DNA of 64,000 bases from Fragilaria radians. Its lineage: Eukaryota > Bacillariophyta > Fragilariophyceae > Fragilariales > Fragilariaceae. Location of the stretch: contig CAAAJI010000008.1 in assembly GCA_900642245.1 (NCBI GenBank), positions 616,655 through 680,654 on the forward strand. The letters run 5' to 3'. The notes under the pieces were generated by a model. The model was not told where the DNA came from. It was given only the letters and a program-made list of their open reading frames with translations, and did not search any database. This document shows, piece by piece, positions 24,584 through 35,996 of the stretch. Each line of letters begins with the position of its first letter. The first letter of the stretch is position 1. The position numbers were made by a program, and so were the translations under genes.

Positions 24584-25835
24584 TTAAGCCTCACCTGCAC
24601 GATGCTGCAATAATAACTTGACAAAGTCTTGCTTTTCCATAAAGCCCACAGCTTTCTGACTCAATCCAGCCTTCCGGATGGCCGCCTTAAGTTCTTTGAC
24701 TGACATGGCAGAAGGATCTTTCAATACCACGCGATAGGTATCATCGGGTGGAAGAACTTCTCGAAGGTAAGTCATGACATCGTCCAACTCGTCAGCAGAG
24801 ACGCTGTGGGTTAGTCCAGGATAGACCTTTAAATTATAGTTCGTGACGCCCTTGGATTCTGTCAAGATTTTTTGGGATCGATTAGCAACAGTTAACGTTA
24901 CCAAGGGATCGGAAGAACCGTGGAAATGACGAATGGGAGTATCAGGATAAATGACCTTGAGTTGTGACACCGCTGGTACGTAGGCACTCATGACGATAAT
25001 TCCCGCTAGTGGAGAGTTAGCATCTGACGGCGACCAACGACCCTGAAGTCCCGTCCATAAGGATAGGGCACCGCCTTGTGAAAATCCAGCCAGTAGCATG
25101 CGAGAATAGGGCAATTGAGTCGCCTCATGTTCTGAGCGAAGGATATTGGACAAACGATCACAGGATGCTTCAATACCTGGACATTTTTCATTTGAACGCT
25201 CGTCAAGTCCAGTAATATCATACCAAGATGGCATTGGAGCACCCATATTCATAGTAACTGGTTGCGTTGGAGCAGTTGGAAGAATGAACTTGATGTGAGG
25301 CATTGACCGAGCAAATTTCTGGATTGATCCCCAACCAAATGATGAAGAGAAAAAGGATATTTTTTAAATTAAGAATGAGTGAGATTGTTTCAAGAGAACT
25401 TTCTAAATCCAGCAAAATCATGTTGCATCAAAGGCATCAATCAAATCATACCTCAGCAACATCCGCGAATCCTTCTGCTGTATCACCAAGACCATGACAA
25501 ATTACTACAAGTGCACTTTGATCCGCTTCATTTTGAGGAGATACTGTAATTGTTCCATCACCACTTCGTTCTGTAATGAAACGTTTTGTCTGACTGCTGC
25601 TGCTCCTGCTACTCATTCGATTGGTGAAGTATGCAAACTTAACAATCAAATTGTTCCCGGAAAAAATACTATTCGATCTACGAAAGAGACAATGTCTAGT
25701 TCTCGATCCTAGAGAAGAAAATCCAAAGGCGATGGGAATAATGGATTTAAGTGAACCAACAGACGAAACGGCAGTAACTACAGAAGCCAAAATGATGGAT
25801 CGATGAAAAAAAAACAGCCTTGTCCGTGGAAACAT
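24584..25835 (-). CDS. Acyl-protein thioesterase / lysophospholipase-like hydrolase, two exons
   Basis: Exons 25835-25452 and 25318-24584 are joined by a 133-bp phase-0 intron (GTATGA...ATCCAG), giving 372 residues. The family hydrolyses thioester-linked acyl groups on proteins (depalmitoylation) or lysophospholipids. Diagnostic parts are LVVICHGLGDTAEGFADVAE at the exon 1 end, PTAPTQPVTMNMGAPMPSWYDI, nucleophile Ser208 in GFSQGG, Asp265 in GSSDPLV and His299 in GLTHSV. The triad is complete. Two additions exceed the usual 220-230 residues. About 80 residues at the N-terminus (FFFHRSIILASVVTAVSSVGS, then a basic Ser-rich stretch) look like a signal or organelle-targeting region. A C-terminal helical tail (SVKELKAAIRKAGLS...FMEKQDFVKLLL) has the pattern of a SAP-like helix pair. 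An internal ATG near MSSRSSSSQ could start a cytosolic form. Confidence 0.92.
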
Positions 25836-26021
25836 GACGACCGAAAAAAGAGCAAGAAGAGTTCTTATTCGTACAGATTCGATGCACACAGCAAATGACC
25901 AACCGTAAACTAACTCACCAACGAACTAGATGGTGTACTAGATAACATCACAGTACTAGTACCACTTCCATGACTACTGTGCTATTGGTCCAAATCATAT
26001 TTCTCATACATTCCGCACAGA
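25836..26021. promoter_or_regulatory. Shared upstream region of two divergent genes
   Basis: The start codons of the thioesterase gene (minus) and the single-pass membrane protein gene (plus) are only 186 bp apart. Both promoters and 5' leaders must fit here, so a bidirectional promoter is likely. A run of imperfect actagt/gtacta units lies around 25924-25966. No TATA box or initiator could be assigned with confidence. Confidence 0.35.
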
Positions 26022-26702
26022 ATGCAACGTCGAGGAAAGGTCGAGTCTAATGCTCCGTCTTTGGTAGCAGGATCAAACAATGCGGTTGCGACATCTGTAC
26101 CAACAATAGCAGCTCCTTCACCCTCATTTCCCACTCCTTTAGTTGACTCATCATCATCCTCATTACGTGCTAAACCTCGTACTCGAGATACGACCATACG
26201 ACGTTTAGTCATTATTATTTTCATTCTAATCGTCTTGTTTGCTTTTCTTGTAACCTCTTTATCATCGAAATCTAACGATTTATGGAGCACCGCTCAAATT
26301 GCTGAACAAGAATTGGAGCACTATTACAATCATCGTCAATTGCCACCGAAATCCGATTCTACAAACTCATTCACAAAATCAGACACAACAATATCCAAAA
26401 AACAACATCAATTAGATGCAAACGAAGCAATGAAGCGTCAACCATCATCATGGGTAGATGGTGAAAAGAAGCTCAAGGCCAAATTGAAAGAATTGATGAA
26501 ACTCCAACAGGAAGGTAAAGATTTAGGAGTTCCCATCTTGACAAGATGGTTGGGAGAGGATGTTCCTGCTTGGATGTCAGAGGAAGGAAAAGCACGAGAG
26601 GAATGGGAACAAATACGAAAAGATAGATATGCTGCTATGGCCCAAGAGGAACTACAATGGAGGGCCAGTGTCCGTCAATCTTTGGATACGAAACTCGAAT
26701 AA
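26022..26702 (+). CDS. Single-pass membrane protein with conserved-looking luminal tail, unknown function
   Basis: A single-exon 226-residue protein. A Ser/Pro/Ala-rich, basic N-terminal tail of about 60 residues precedes one strong membrane helix at 62-80 (LVIIIFILIVLFAFLVTSL). No cleavable signal peptide is seen, so a type II orientation is likely. The C-terminal part is polar and helical: a KLKAKLKELMKLQQEGKDLG helix, then VPILTRWLGEDVPAW near 172-186, then an EEW...RYAAMAQEE helix. I have the impression that the GVPxLTRWLGxDxPAW string recurs in diatom membrane proteins, but I cannot check this here. No enzyme motif is present. It is divergently paired with the thioesterase gene. Confidence 0.75.
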   Translation: MQRRGKVESNAPSLVAGSNNAVATSVPTIAAPSPSFPTPLVDSSSSSLRAKPRTRDTTIRRLVIIIFILIVLFAFLVTSLSSKSNDLWSTAQIAEQELEHYYNHRQLPPKSDSTNSFTKSDTTISKKQHQLDANEAMKRQPSSWVDGEKKLKAKLKELMKLQQEGKDLGVPILTRWLGEDVPAWMSEEGKAREEWEQIRKDRYAAMAQEELQWRASVRQSLDTKLE

Positions 26703-28680
26703 ATTGCAACCCAAAGCACACCCAGGAATCGAAGTTAACGAGGAGGTTCGATTCCTTTATATAAATGAAAGAAGAACTACAGTGTTACGTCCCCCCTCTT
26801 TGATTAGGAAACCGTTAGCCAAATGAAGCGCAAATCCTGTATCTCTTACCAGCCTAGGATTACACAAAGGATTACTACCATACTAGATAATCAACCATCA
26901 TCCAATTTATTGTTGTCATTAGAAACTGTTAGATAGTTTTGAGTTTTAGGTAATGAAAGGAATGGATATTTCCGTTTATTCTACGGTTTATTGAGAAAAA
27001 AATTACCTACTTTCTATTTACCATCAACAGAACTTTCGTGTAGTGCTGTAATAAAAATAGGCTTCCCTTTACCATTTATGTTTTGGGACTCAAACACTTC
27101 TCAATCCTCCAAGTTCTTCATTGTATCCAGCTGCATACAGAAACTGAATGAAGTGAAGTCTCCATGCAACTTCCAGCCCTTGTTTTGCGCTGATTATTCT
27201 TTCACTTCGTGGCAAATCTTCTTACTGCCGCCTTCCCTGACTTGGAAGCTGTTTGCATTTCCCTTCCCTATAACAGTGCGGAACTAATTGTTAAGTATGG
27301 TAACACTCAAGAAGTAATTTCATTGGTGCTTCATTTTTGACCATGAAAAAGCTTTCTCCAAGGCCTTTTCGTTTCATTACCATCTGAAAAGCGAATCCCC
27401 GTTAGATGTTAGGAAGTTTGTTTATACCAAGAAAAATAAAATTTTATGAAGTTTTCACTCCAAAATGTAAATCAGAAGATATTTAAGTCTATATGCCTAT
27501 GCTGAGTTTTCAAGAAGGTATGAGATCATCATTATCCAGGTCAATAAAATTGTCTCTTCATGATAACATTTGTGATAGACTTATCATTTGTGATAGACTT
27601 ATCATTTGTACACTAAACAAAACTGCTCTATTAAAAATGCATTAATGATTATGTCTGAAGTAAGCATATATACCTATGAAATTCTAGTTGATGCTAACGT
27701 TTCATCTGAAGTACATCTAATTCTACTAGCTAAAGTTACATCTAGAACTTATGGATAATATTTAGGATAAATATGTGTCAGTATTTTACTGGAGTAGGCA
27801 GAGCAGGGGTTACTCAAAACATTCTTCCACCATATGTAAAAATGCAAGCATGCTCATTCCGAGGGATTTCCACTTCGGTTACGGACTTATCGCAATCCTT
27901 TGTTTGTTATTTGAATGAGAAAGTATCCTACAAGTAATTGAGGACGTAACACTTCTACTAGAAACTCAACCAAACAAAGGAAGGTGGCACCTTTATTGGC
28001 CAAGCTAATTCTTTATCACTTGCTTTACACGATTCCATAATGATGATTTACCACATCCAAGCATGTCTTGAATAGAAATTGTAGCTGGGCAATTTCCCAC
28101 CTGGATGAAGTAACAATATCACGGGATATTCTGAAAATCATGCAAGTTATGCTGAACAGATATACCACAGGCAAAGCATTATGACATTTGTTCACCTGTC
28201 CAAAGTTGCAATAGTACAGGTGATGCCTGAACATCATGTAGGGTTTGTTGAACAGTTAAAGCATGGAGATTTTTTGGGAAACATCATCATTAATTGATAG
28301 ACAGTACATTTATAACTTCTTAAAAATACAATTCAAAAAGTAATTTTTTTCACCTGTATCTTAAATGAGGCTGTACTTAGCTTCGGAGAGATCACATGGT
28401 AAGACCTTCCACTTGCTAATAATGAATATCTTGATCTTCAGGCTTATTAAGTCCCACCAAATTATTTCAATATTGCAGATTGAGTCTTCGATGTTCACGA
28501 AAAAAATGCTTAAAATCTTTAAAATCTTAAAATGGGTGCTGGATACCAACAAAAAATCTACAGCGTTGCTCGTATAACAGTACAACATCCGGTTTGAGTT
28601 GAAGTGCATCAAATCTCTTTTGTTAACCTTGAAAAAGTGGTGTCATGGCTGAAAAATCCAATCATTTTTGTCATTGATTC
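26703..28680. other. Intergenic, no gene supported
   Basis: About 2 kb of AT-rich sequence with short unsupported frames. A small tandem duplication lies at 27567-27602. The right end is the upstream region of the next hydrolase gene. Confidence 0.45.
27567..27602. repeat. 18-bp tandem duplication
   Basis: The unit catttgtgatagacttat occurs twice in direct succession, followed by a partial third copy (catttgta). It is a minor local slippage-type repeat in non-coding sequence. Confidence 0.9.
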
Positions 28681-30036
28681 ATGTCTTACAGATCAGGCAA
28701 AACATTCCAACATGACAACATGATTCAACGTCAATATATTACTATTTCCTTTAGCTTATTCTTCGTTTTGAGGCTTTTGGATGTTGAGAGTGCGATAGCA
28801 CTTCTGACCAAGCCCTCATTTCATCGAAACCCAGAAATAATGGTTCTTTCCTTGAAACAATACACGGAAACGCCAGATTCTCGTGTTCGTGACATACGTT
28901 TTTGTTCTCCATTACTAGAAGAAGGATATCCTCCAGCTGTTGAGGAATATGAAGATGGAACTCTTTCGAAAAAGCCACTATTACTGTATCTCCCTGGGTT
29001 TGACGGAACATACTTAGCACCGTTCTTACAGTTACCCGAAATTAGCACTTTATTTGATGTACGATGCCTAACGATGAGTATGAAAGATAGATCTACTTAT
29101 GAAGAGCTAAAGGCTGCTGTTCTGGCGTACATTAACGAGGAAACCCAATCAGCTTTAGTTGAGGGCCCAGAAGTGAATCCAGGTAACAAATTCCTCTCGA
29201 TGGTGAACGTTAAACCGAAATCACAAACACGTGCTGTCTACCTTGTTGGCGAATCTTTTGGTGGTATTCTAGCATCAGATGTTGCTCTTTTAATGTTGGA
29301 AGATGATCGGTTGAAAGCGAATGTTCAAGGAATTGTACTCATAAATGCAGCGACTTGTTACGATCGATCAAAGTTAGCCTCCACAGGACCAACGGTTGCG
29401 AATCTACCTAAAATGTTATATCCCTTTGGACTACTGAGCTTACTACCACTTTTTGCCGATGAATACTCCATAGCCTCACTTCTTTTAATACTACAGGCTA
29501 AAGCTTTACCAAGCGTGATAAATTCAGCTCAGAGGGAAGCATATATGGGTCGTATAGCATTTTCCCTCTTTCAAAAGCTACAGTACATGCCACAAGAAAC
29601 ACTGAAATGGCGTTTATTCGAATGGCTGGAGACAGGATGCGCTACTATGGGCATTCGCTTGGAGCGATTCAAGACATCCTTTCCCTCCTTTAGAGTCTTA
29701 ATCATTGCCGGAGAAGCAGATTTGTGCCTTCCGTCCATTGGAGAAGCAGAAAGACTGTCTTCTCTTTTTTCTAATCCACATGTATTTGTAGTTGAGGGTG
29801 CAGGTCATGCGTCAACTAGTGGTAGCCGAGTCAACTTGGCAGCGCTGATGTTGAGGCGATTCCCGGAGGTTAATCTTGTGGCTAATGCTACCGTCGGGAA
29901 TTGGATCCTTGAAGGTAACGGCCCATATCTAGGAATGGTGCCCCGATATGATGGACGTAGTGATATGGGGCTATCGCCATTGAAATACTGGAATCAAGAT
30001 AATTACCGACCATTGTCTAGGAAGAGAAAAGCCTAA
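28681..30036 (+). CDS. Alpha/beta hydrolase related to phytyl ester synthases
   Basis: A 451-residue single-exon protein. The hydrolase core starts near residue 98 with LLLYLPGFDGTYLAPF, the oxyanion strand typical of the phytyl ester synthase (PES1/2) hydrolase half. The triad is complete: Ser192 in VGESFGG, Asp347 in AGEADLCLPS and His376 in GAGHAS. PES enzymes esterify phytol and diacylglycerol with fatty acids in plastids and pair this domain with a DGAT2-like acyltransferase. Here the protein ends about 75 residues after the triad with a basic tail and has no acyltransferase, so it may act as a hydrolase only. The N-terminus (SFSLFFVLRLLDVESAIALL) is a likely signal peptide, as needed for a secondary plastid or the secretory route. 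Met14 (28720) is an alternative start and would put the hydrophobic core nearer the N-terminus. Confidence 0.87.
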   Translation: MSYRSGKTFQHDNMIQRQYITISFSLFFVLRLLDVESAIALLTKPSFHRNPEIMVLSLKQYTETPDSRVRDIRFCSPLLEEGYPPAVEEYEDGTLSKKPLLLYLPGFDGTYLAPFLQLPEISTLFDVRCLTMSMKDRSTYEELKAAVLAYINEETQSALVEGPEVNPGNKFLSMVNVKPKSQTRAVYLVGESFGGILASDVALLMLEDDRLKANVQGIVLINAATCYDRSKLASTGPTVANLPKMLYPFGLLSLLPLFADEYSIASLLLILQAKALPSVINSAQREAYMGRIAFSLFQKLQYMPQETLKWRLFEWLETGCATMGIRLERFKTSFPSFRVLIIAGEADLCLPSIGEAERLSSLFSNPHVFVVEGAGHASTSGSRVNLAALMLRRFPEVNLVANATVGNWILEGNGPYLGMVPRYDGRSDMGLSPLKYWNQDNYRPLSRKRKA

Positions 30037-31149
30037 AATTGGAATATTCCTTTCCTTTTCGGTATCATCAATTGAATTATTTAATCCAAATATTTCACTC
30101 AGAGTCTGCGAAAATTGTGATTCCTTCCAGAGGACCATATTCGGAATTAGATCGATCAAGACTTTCATCAGATACAAAGGTGCAAAGTGAAAAGTGTTAA
30201 CTTATTGAATTAAAAGTTAAACTGATGCCTCTAAAATGTAGTATAGAACAATACTTGTAACCTGAATCAAAAGCACAATAGAAGCTTTGAATTGGAGATT
30301 TTTTAAGTGGGATACGCCATAAACAAGCGTAAAACAAAAAATCAAACTAGAGGAGCTTAAATTACAAAATGAGTTTTCTTTGTTTATTGTCGAGCTAGCT
30401 ATTTCCATTTTTTCATATTTCTCTAATTACCCAATAATCAGACAACATTGAGAAAGAATTGTCCCTGAGCCTTGATTTATAATTGCCTGTAAGGTGTGGG
30501 AATTGTTTCTGTTAACTACCTCATGCATTGATCAATGAATGCATTTGCTTGTGGATTGTGTTTGCGGTCAATTTGACTTTTATGCCATTGCTGTCAGAGC
30601 TGCTATCTCTCGCATTATTCGCACACTTAATTCATCTTACCAATATCTCTTTTCATGTTTTATCTTGTAGTTCCGTTTATTATCATTCGGAACTAAGTTC
30701 AACTGACTTTCTAAACATTCATGATGGAAAATACGGTTTTACTCGACTTCATCTTAGATCAACGCTTGAAGGTTTTGCTTCTTTACAGATTTCTCTTCTT
30801 GGCTGAGTATCACATGATGTATTACCTTAGGGGTCGCCTTACAACACGATAAATATTCATTCCTTATGTTTCCTTTCCGGTATATAGAGTATATTGAAAT
30901 CATATTAACCCCTTTAATTGATGATGAAGAGTGAGGTGAAGGCAGATGATGACATGAATTATTTGAAGTTTTACCAGAAAGAAGTTTTGAATGCACTTCA
31001 CAAAAAAATGCGTACCAGATGCGCGAGGCTGGAATTAAGTCAAGCAAGTATCTGCAAATAAAAGGAATTGATCTTTGTACAAGATTGCGCGAATGATTAA
31101 ATGGCACCTGGTGCAGGACTTTACTGAATGTCATGCTCCTGTGGTCAAT
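30037..31149. other. Intergenic, no gene supported
   Basis: AT-rich spacer between the hydrolase gene and the hAT element. Short frames at 30528-30806 (+) and 30754-31134 (-) have no recognisable features. Confidence 0.45.
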
Positions 31150-31157
31150 GATGTGAT

Positions 31158-32783
31158 CAGAGGTGGGAAAGAATTAATTGACGGAAATTAATTGTAATTT
31201 ATTAACCGTTTTGGAGAATCCTTAACGGCAATAGTTGATTTTAGCAAAATTCTTGTATCAGTTAATTTTCAATTGTTTCTCGCAAGTAAATGCAACAAAA
31301 CTATGTCAAGCCAAAGGAAATAATCAAGCACCTCTTCACTCAATGCGATGACAAACACTTTTCCTATGCAACAATCTTAAGTGTGGGGGGAAAGTGAAGC
31401 AAAAAATAAACACTGGGTACACCAATTTGAAAAATCATTTTAGACCATGCGTCCGTCAAGACTTGGAGCAGATATATCTGGATATTGTAAAATCGTGTAG
31501 ACAAAAAGGACTCGTCGCCTCTTATAACTTTCTCAATTAAAGCAAGAAAGGAGTCTTTAAGATTTTAAATTGGAATGTGCAGCGGAATCCACCACTTAAT
31601 GCGATTGATAATGAAATCACTCAAGATGTGCTGAATACTAAGCCCATATCCAGCAAGACTCTACAAAAATATATTCTCTTATTGATGCAACTTGTGGAGA
31701 AAGTTATTGCAGAACACCTTCCAGGTAAACTTGGATTGCTATTTGATAGATAATGCCAGAACTGTCCATTGCGTTGCATTATTTGCATTGTATAAAAACG
31801 ATGTCTGCATTCAGAAAGAACACTTGCTAGCATTGGCTCCTCTGATAAATGAGGAAGAGCTGGGTGCATAACAGCATGTTGAATTTAAAGCACATGGTCT
31901 CATGATGCAATTGTGCAACTTGAAAAATGCAGCTAGGCTTCGTGTCTTAACGGATCTTTGCACAAGAAAAAAGAATGTGACAAGATGGTCATTGAAGTAC
32001 AACATGGCAAAAGATACATAGAGCTAGGGCTCCAAATCAAGAGTATCCGGGAAATTGAAGATAAGGCTCCAAAAAATCATGAGTGCTAAGATTTAGCTTA
32101 TCTGATGATACATCTTTCAATATTTCAAAGTATCACAAAATTTGCAGGTGAAAGGATACTCCCCACTCACAGTTGAGAGGCTTTTGATGCAATAATTGAA
32201 AATTAGTATCCTGATATGGACTATTATTTAGCTCCAACAGCCTTCTGACATTGTGAACAATCCAGATTTTGAGTCGGGACTAGTCTTGCGAGGAATCATT
32301 TGAGTTTGAAAAGCAGTGAGAAGCTAGCAATATCAAATCTATGGAAGACTTTGTCATCCTTGCCATTACAGGAAATCGAAATCTCAACATCTCAAACGCA
32401 AGCGTTGTTACTTAAACGATGAACAAGATTGATGTATTGATCACACAAGTTGTATCGCAACTTCAAACGCTATTGAAAATTTGTTCAGCACATGCAAACA
32501 CGTTCTCGTAGATCAATGCAAGAGTATGTCACCAATTATGTTTGAGGCGTTACTATTCCTGAAAGTAAATCAAGAGATGTGGGATTTTTACAATTGCAAT
32601 GAAATAAGGAACCAAGCGAGATGAATGAAGATTTGGATATTTATTACAATACATCAATAATTGAATAATTGATTTGCATTTTTTTATTGCAATGCTTTAT
32701 TTTTTGATTTGGGGATAACTATAATTTATTTTTAGTGAATTTGAAATGCAAAATTAAAATATAAAATAATTTTTCCCACCTTG
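31158..32783 (+). mobile_element. hAT-family DNA transposon, inactive, with TIRs and 8-bp target duplication
   Basis: The 5' end reads CAGAGGTGGGAAA. The 3' end, read inward on the other strand, is CAAGGTGGGAAA, so the termini are an inverted repeat with a one-base length difference. Both ends are flanked by the identical 8-bp sequence gatgtgat (31150-31157 and 32784-32791). Eight-bp target duplication and this CA-rGGTGGG terminus are typical of hAT elements. The 1,626-bp body contains a decayed transposase on the plus strand. It is defective itself but could once have been mobilised in trans. Confidence 0.92.
31330..32640 (+). pseudogene. Decayed hAT transposase
   Basis: Read on the plus strand through several frames, the body shows a BED-finger-like start (KVKQKINTGYTNLKNHF) and the hAT catalytic-region lead-in NAIDNEITQDVLNTKPIS...LVEKVIAEHLPGKLGLLFD at about 31595-31752. 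A degraded middle part follows (TRWSLKYNMAKRYIEL). The C-terminal dimerisation hallmark is MSPIMFEALLFLKVNQEMWDF at about 32525-32587. Many stop codons and frameshifts break the reading, so it is not functional. Confidence 0.85.
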
Positions 32784-32791
32784 GATGTGAT

Positions 32792-35649
32792 GTCAAAAGA
32801 TCAGAGTAGAGCACCAAAAATGTTTGTCTGTAAGAACTAGTGTACAACTACTAGAAATGGAGAGTGTCATACATGTGACAGTGTCCGAGTAATTGGGATT
32901 TCGCTAGTGTAGACCAAAGGACATTGTATCATGACAACCGGCGGAATCAGGGAGCATGAAATGGCGCTAATCACTTAAAAGTCTCATTCGCAAACCTGAA
33001 TAAAAGAGGTGTGAGATATCTGCTTGCTAGGAAAATACCGCACCACAAGTCACAAGAGATATAAAGACAACTAAAATTACGTATGCTTCTTTGGATTGAA
33101 CATCGTTTGTTTTGAATCTACCGTCACAACTTCCAAGCGCGTTTCAATATTATGTTGTATTGGTGTAAGTATAGAAGATTTTTTGACTCTTTAGCACTAA
33201 AAGGTTATTTAAGCTCAGCTTGTAGCTACTTACCAAGGTTGATTTTAAGACACTGAACTGATCTACGTACAACCCGTTGCACAATAGAAGGATGGAATGG
33301 CATCAAGACCGAGATCGAGAACAAATCAAGTTTACTTTTCATACAAGGTAAGTACTTTCCTATCTATGGCGCTGCAAATTTCTAAGTTCTCCAAAGTATG
33401 AACACTTTTAGTTTTCGTCATATGGTAAAGAAGGTAAGGGCTTCGAAGTATCAAGCATATGACAATGCCATATTGGATCCGATATTCCAGCTGACATTGC
33501 TTATACTGTTACGGCGTATTCAGCAAACCACAATATAGTCATTGATTCTTAAAAGGCAGGGAATAAAGCAATAAGGGATTATCATTGAAAGCCTGTAAAT
33601 CACGGGCCAATTATTTTGCACTAAATGTACAAAACAATTTAGTATGTAGAAAAACATCTTTTCTCAACCAAGCTACATAATGAAATAATAAAGCATTACT
33701 CTGAACTGTATCACTAAAACTGATTTCCACAAACGCAGTCCCTCCAAAGGGATACTTATGACTCTAGTGCCACAATGAATGAATTTTTCGAGAGAATTTG
33801 ATGGTAATGTATTTTGGTGAAATATAATGAGTATAAAACTATTTTGAGTCTGGTGTATTTAAATCAGGGGAGATCTCAAAACACTTTATGAAATTGCCAA
33901 TAATATTCTATCGCATTGTTATAAAATATTAAGTGTGATTGAGTAAAGATATGACATTGTATCACCCTTCCTATCCCTCGTGTGCAATCATGTATCTTTC
34001 CAAGACCCTGACATCATGCCTTTGATTATTTCCTCATTTACGTGTATTATCAACACACCCGAATCCTTTTCAATTAAGCAAACAAAAGAATTAAACTCAT
34101 ATTCTCCACATACTTTCTCTTAGAGTGATACATGACATCATCTTCGCTTGTTCGGATTCATGAACGAACATTTACTGCGGCGAATATGGCTTTACCATGT
34201 AGGTCTCAACATCAATGGTGAGGGCGAATGTTTCAAATCCTTCAACCGATTTCGTAGCGTCCTTTTTTTGTTGCAAGGCACCATCCATGCTGACCATTGA
34301 ACCTCCAACCTAAGGAGACTCCTGATGATACTGGAACTCTTGATAATGTATATTTTCAGCATTGCTAGGCCATTCACCGTTGCTATATACCATCAAGTCT
34401 CACTTCTTTCTTTCGAGTTTGAACCTCCAAATTTATTTCATGAATAACATCATAAGCTTTATCAGCAATTGCATAGATTTTGAATCTAATGCCTATTCAT
34501 CTAGTTGAAACAATCCGCTTTAAAGTGCCCTGGATTCTTAAAAATAATGAAGTATTACCAGACCGTTTTTGTTCTTTTGTTGGTATCTTCTCGATGTTGG
34601 ATGTAGGGACATGTAGCCCAGTTTCCAGGATATACCTACTTTAACCCTAAATCGGTTCATAAGCAAGTCCTTTCCAATGTTAAATAAACCTTATACTGGA
34701 GGCTGATTTCAAAGTCAATCTTCCAAGCTGCAAAAATGCCTTGCATAACATATTGAAAATGAAAATAACTAGTTTATTATGTTCCAATAATGCCCACTGC
34801 AAGTCATAGGCAGTTAATTAACTCTTCAAAGCTTGAACCATACATGAGTATTTTTCATATAGAAGCCTGAATACTCTAATTTCAAACGCATGTTTTCTGC
34901 GTAAGTCATGGAACATACATCATGTTTTCATTTCAGTCGTGAAGGAGCTAAAACTGCTGCTGCTCCATGCCTCTCTAGCTTATAGGAGCAGTGCCAAATT
35001 CGTAGTCTTTTAAACACAACGGTATTGCTTTTAGTCTTCAAATTCAACCGCCACACCAATTCAATGCATGTCATTTTTTTAAATATCTGAACAAAACGTT
35101 GCACCATTGAGATCTTTATGGTAACATGGGAACTTGCCAACCATTTAAGCATTGGAATCCTGGACGGCCTTTATCCCTTCTTTCCTATAAAGGTCAGAGT
35201 CAGCATTGACTTAATATCAATCATTCTCTGGCTTTTAACCTGAGTAACAAAGTCAAAGCAACATCAATCAAGCAGAACAGGATCAATTACAAAATTCTAG
35301 CCCAAAAGGAGAAGTTTCATTGCAGTCTTTCGTTGAGAGGCTTAAAATCTCTAAATTAAAGTTTACGCTGTTGCCTCAGTACCTTTTCTTTAAAATTGAT
35401 TCACAGGTTTCAAACTTTTCAGGAGGGAAAATAGCTTTGGTAAAGAGGAGATTCATCCCGAAGAAAATACGACGACGAAGCGTATGATCTGGAATTGGTT
35501 TTTGTATTTCGGTGATGGAATTAGGAAGATTACTAATATGCTAATCTGCAGATTCAATTTGTATTCAATAGAAGTGCTCTAAGCTGCTCTAAGAGTTTAT
35601 ACAAATTGTAAATTATGATAAAAAGTTACTTTTATCCTAGATCTCTTGT
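32792..35649. other. Long intergenic stretch up to the assembly gap
   Basis: About 2.9 kb without a convincing gene. One exon-like open block on the minus strand (34196-34309) is described among the findings. Minus-strand frames at 34192-34377 and 34928-35152 are short and unrecognised. Confidence 0.4.
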
Positions 35650-35941
35650 NNNNNNNNNNNNNNNNNNNNNNNNNNNNNNNNNNNNNNNNNNNNNNNNNNN
35701 NNNNNNNNNNNNNNNNNNNNNNNNNNNNNNNNNNNNNNNNNNNNNNNNNNNNNNNNNNNNNNNNNNNNNNNNNNNNNNNNNNNNNNNNNNNNNNNNNNNN
35801 NNNNNNNNNNNNNNNNNNNNNNNNNNNNNNNNNNNNNNNNNNNNNNNNNNNNNNNNNNNNNNNNNNNNNNNNNNNNNNNNNNNNNNNNNNNNNNNNNNNN
35901 NNNNNNNNNNNNNNNNNNNNNNNNNNNNNNNNNNNNNNNNN
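35650..35941. other. Assembly gap, 292 N
   Basis: A run of undetermined bases. Reading frames that run through it have no meaning. The sequence directly to its right is an LTR fragment, so the gap probably lies in a repeat that could not be assembled. Confidence 0.99.
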
Positions 35942-35996
35942 TTTACTATGTACTAACGATAGCTTTGGACTTCTCCAGTATCGGTACACACACACA
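35942..35996 (-). repeat. Copia-type LTR fragment (5' end of the LTR)
   Basis: On the plus strand, actatgtactaacgatag...ggacttctcc...tacacacacacatctc aligns with actatgcactaacggtaatggacatctcc...tacacgctcacatctc at 52888-52938. On the minus strand the match covers the LTR start (TGTG after gaga). The rest of the LTR is hidden by or lost in the adjoining gap. Confidence 0.68.
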
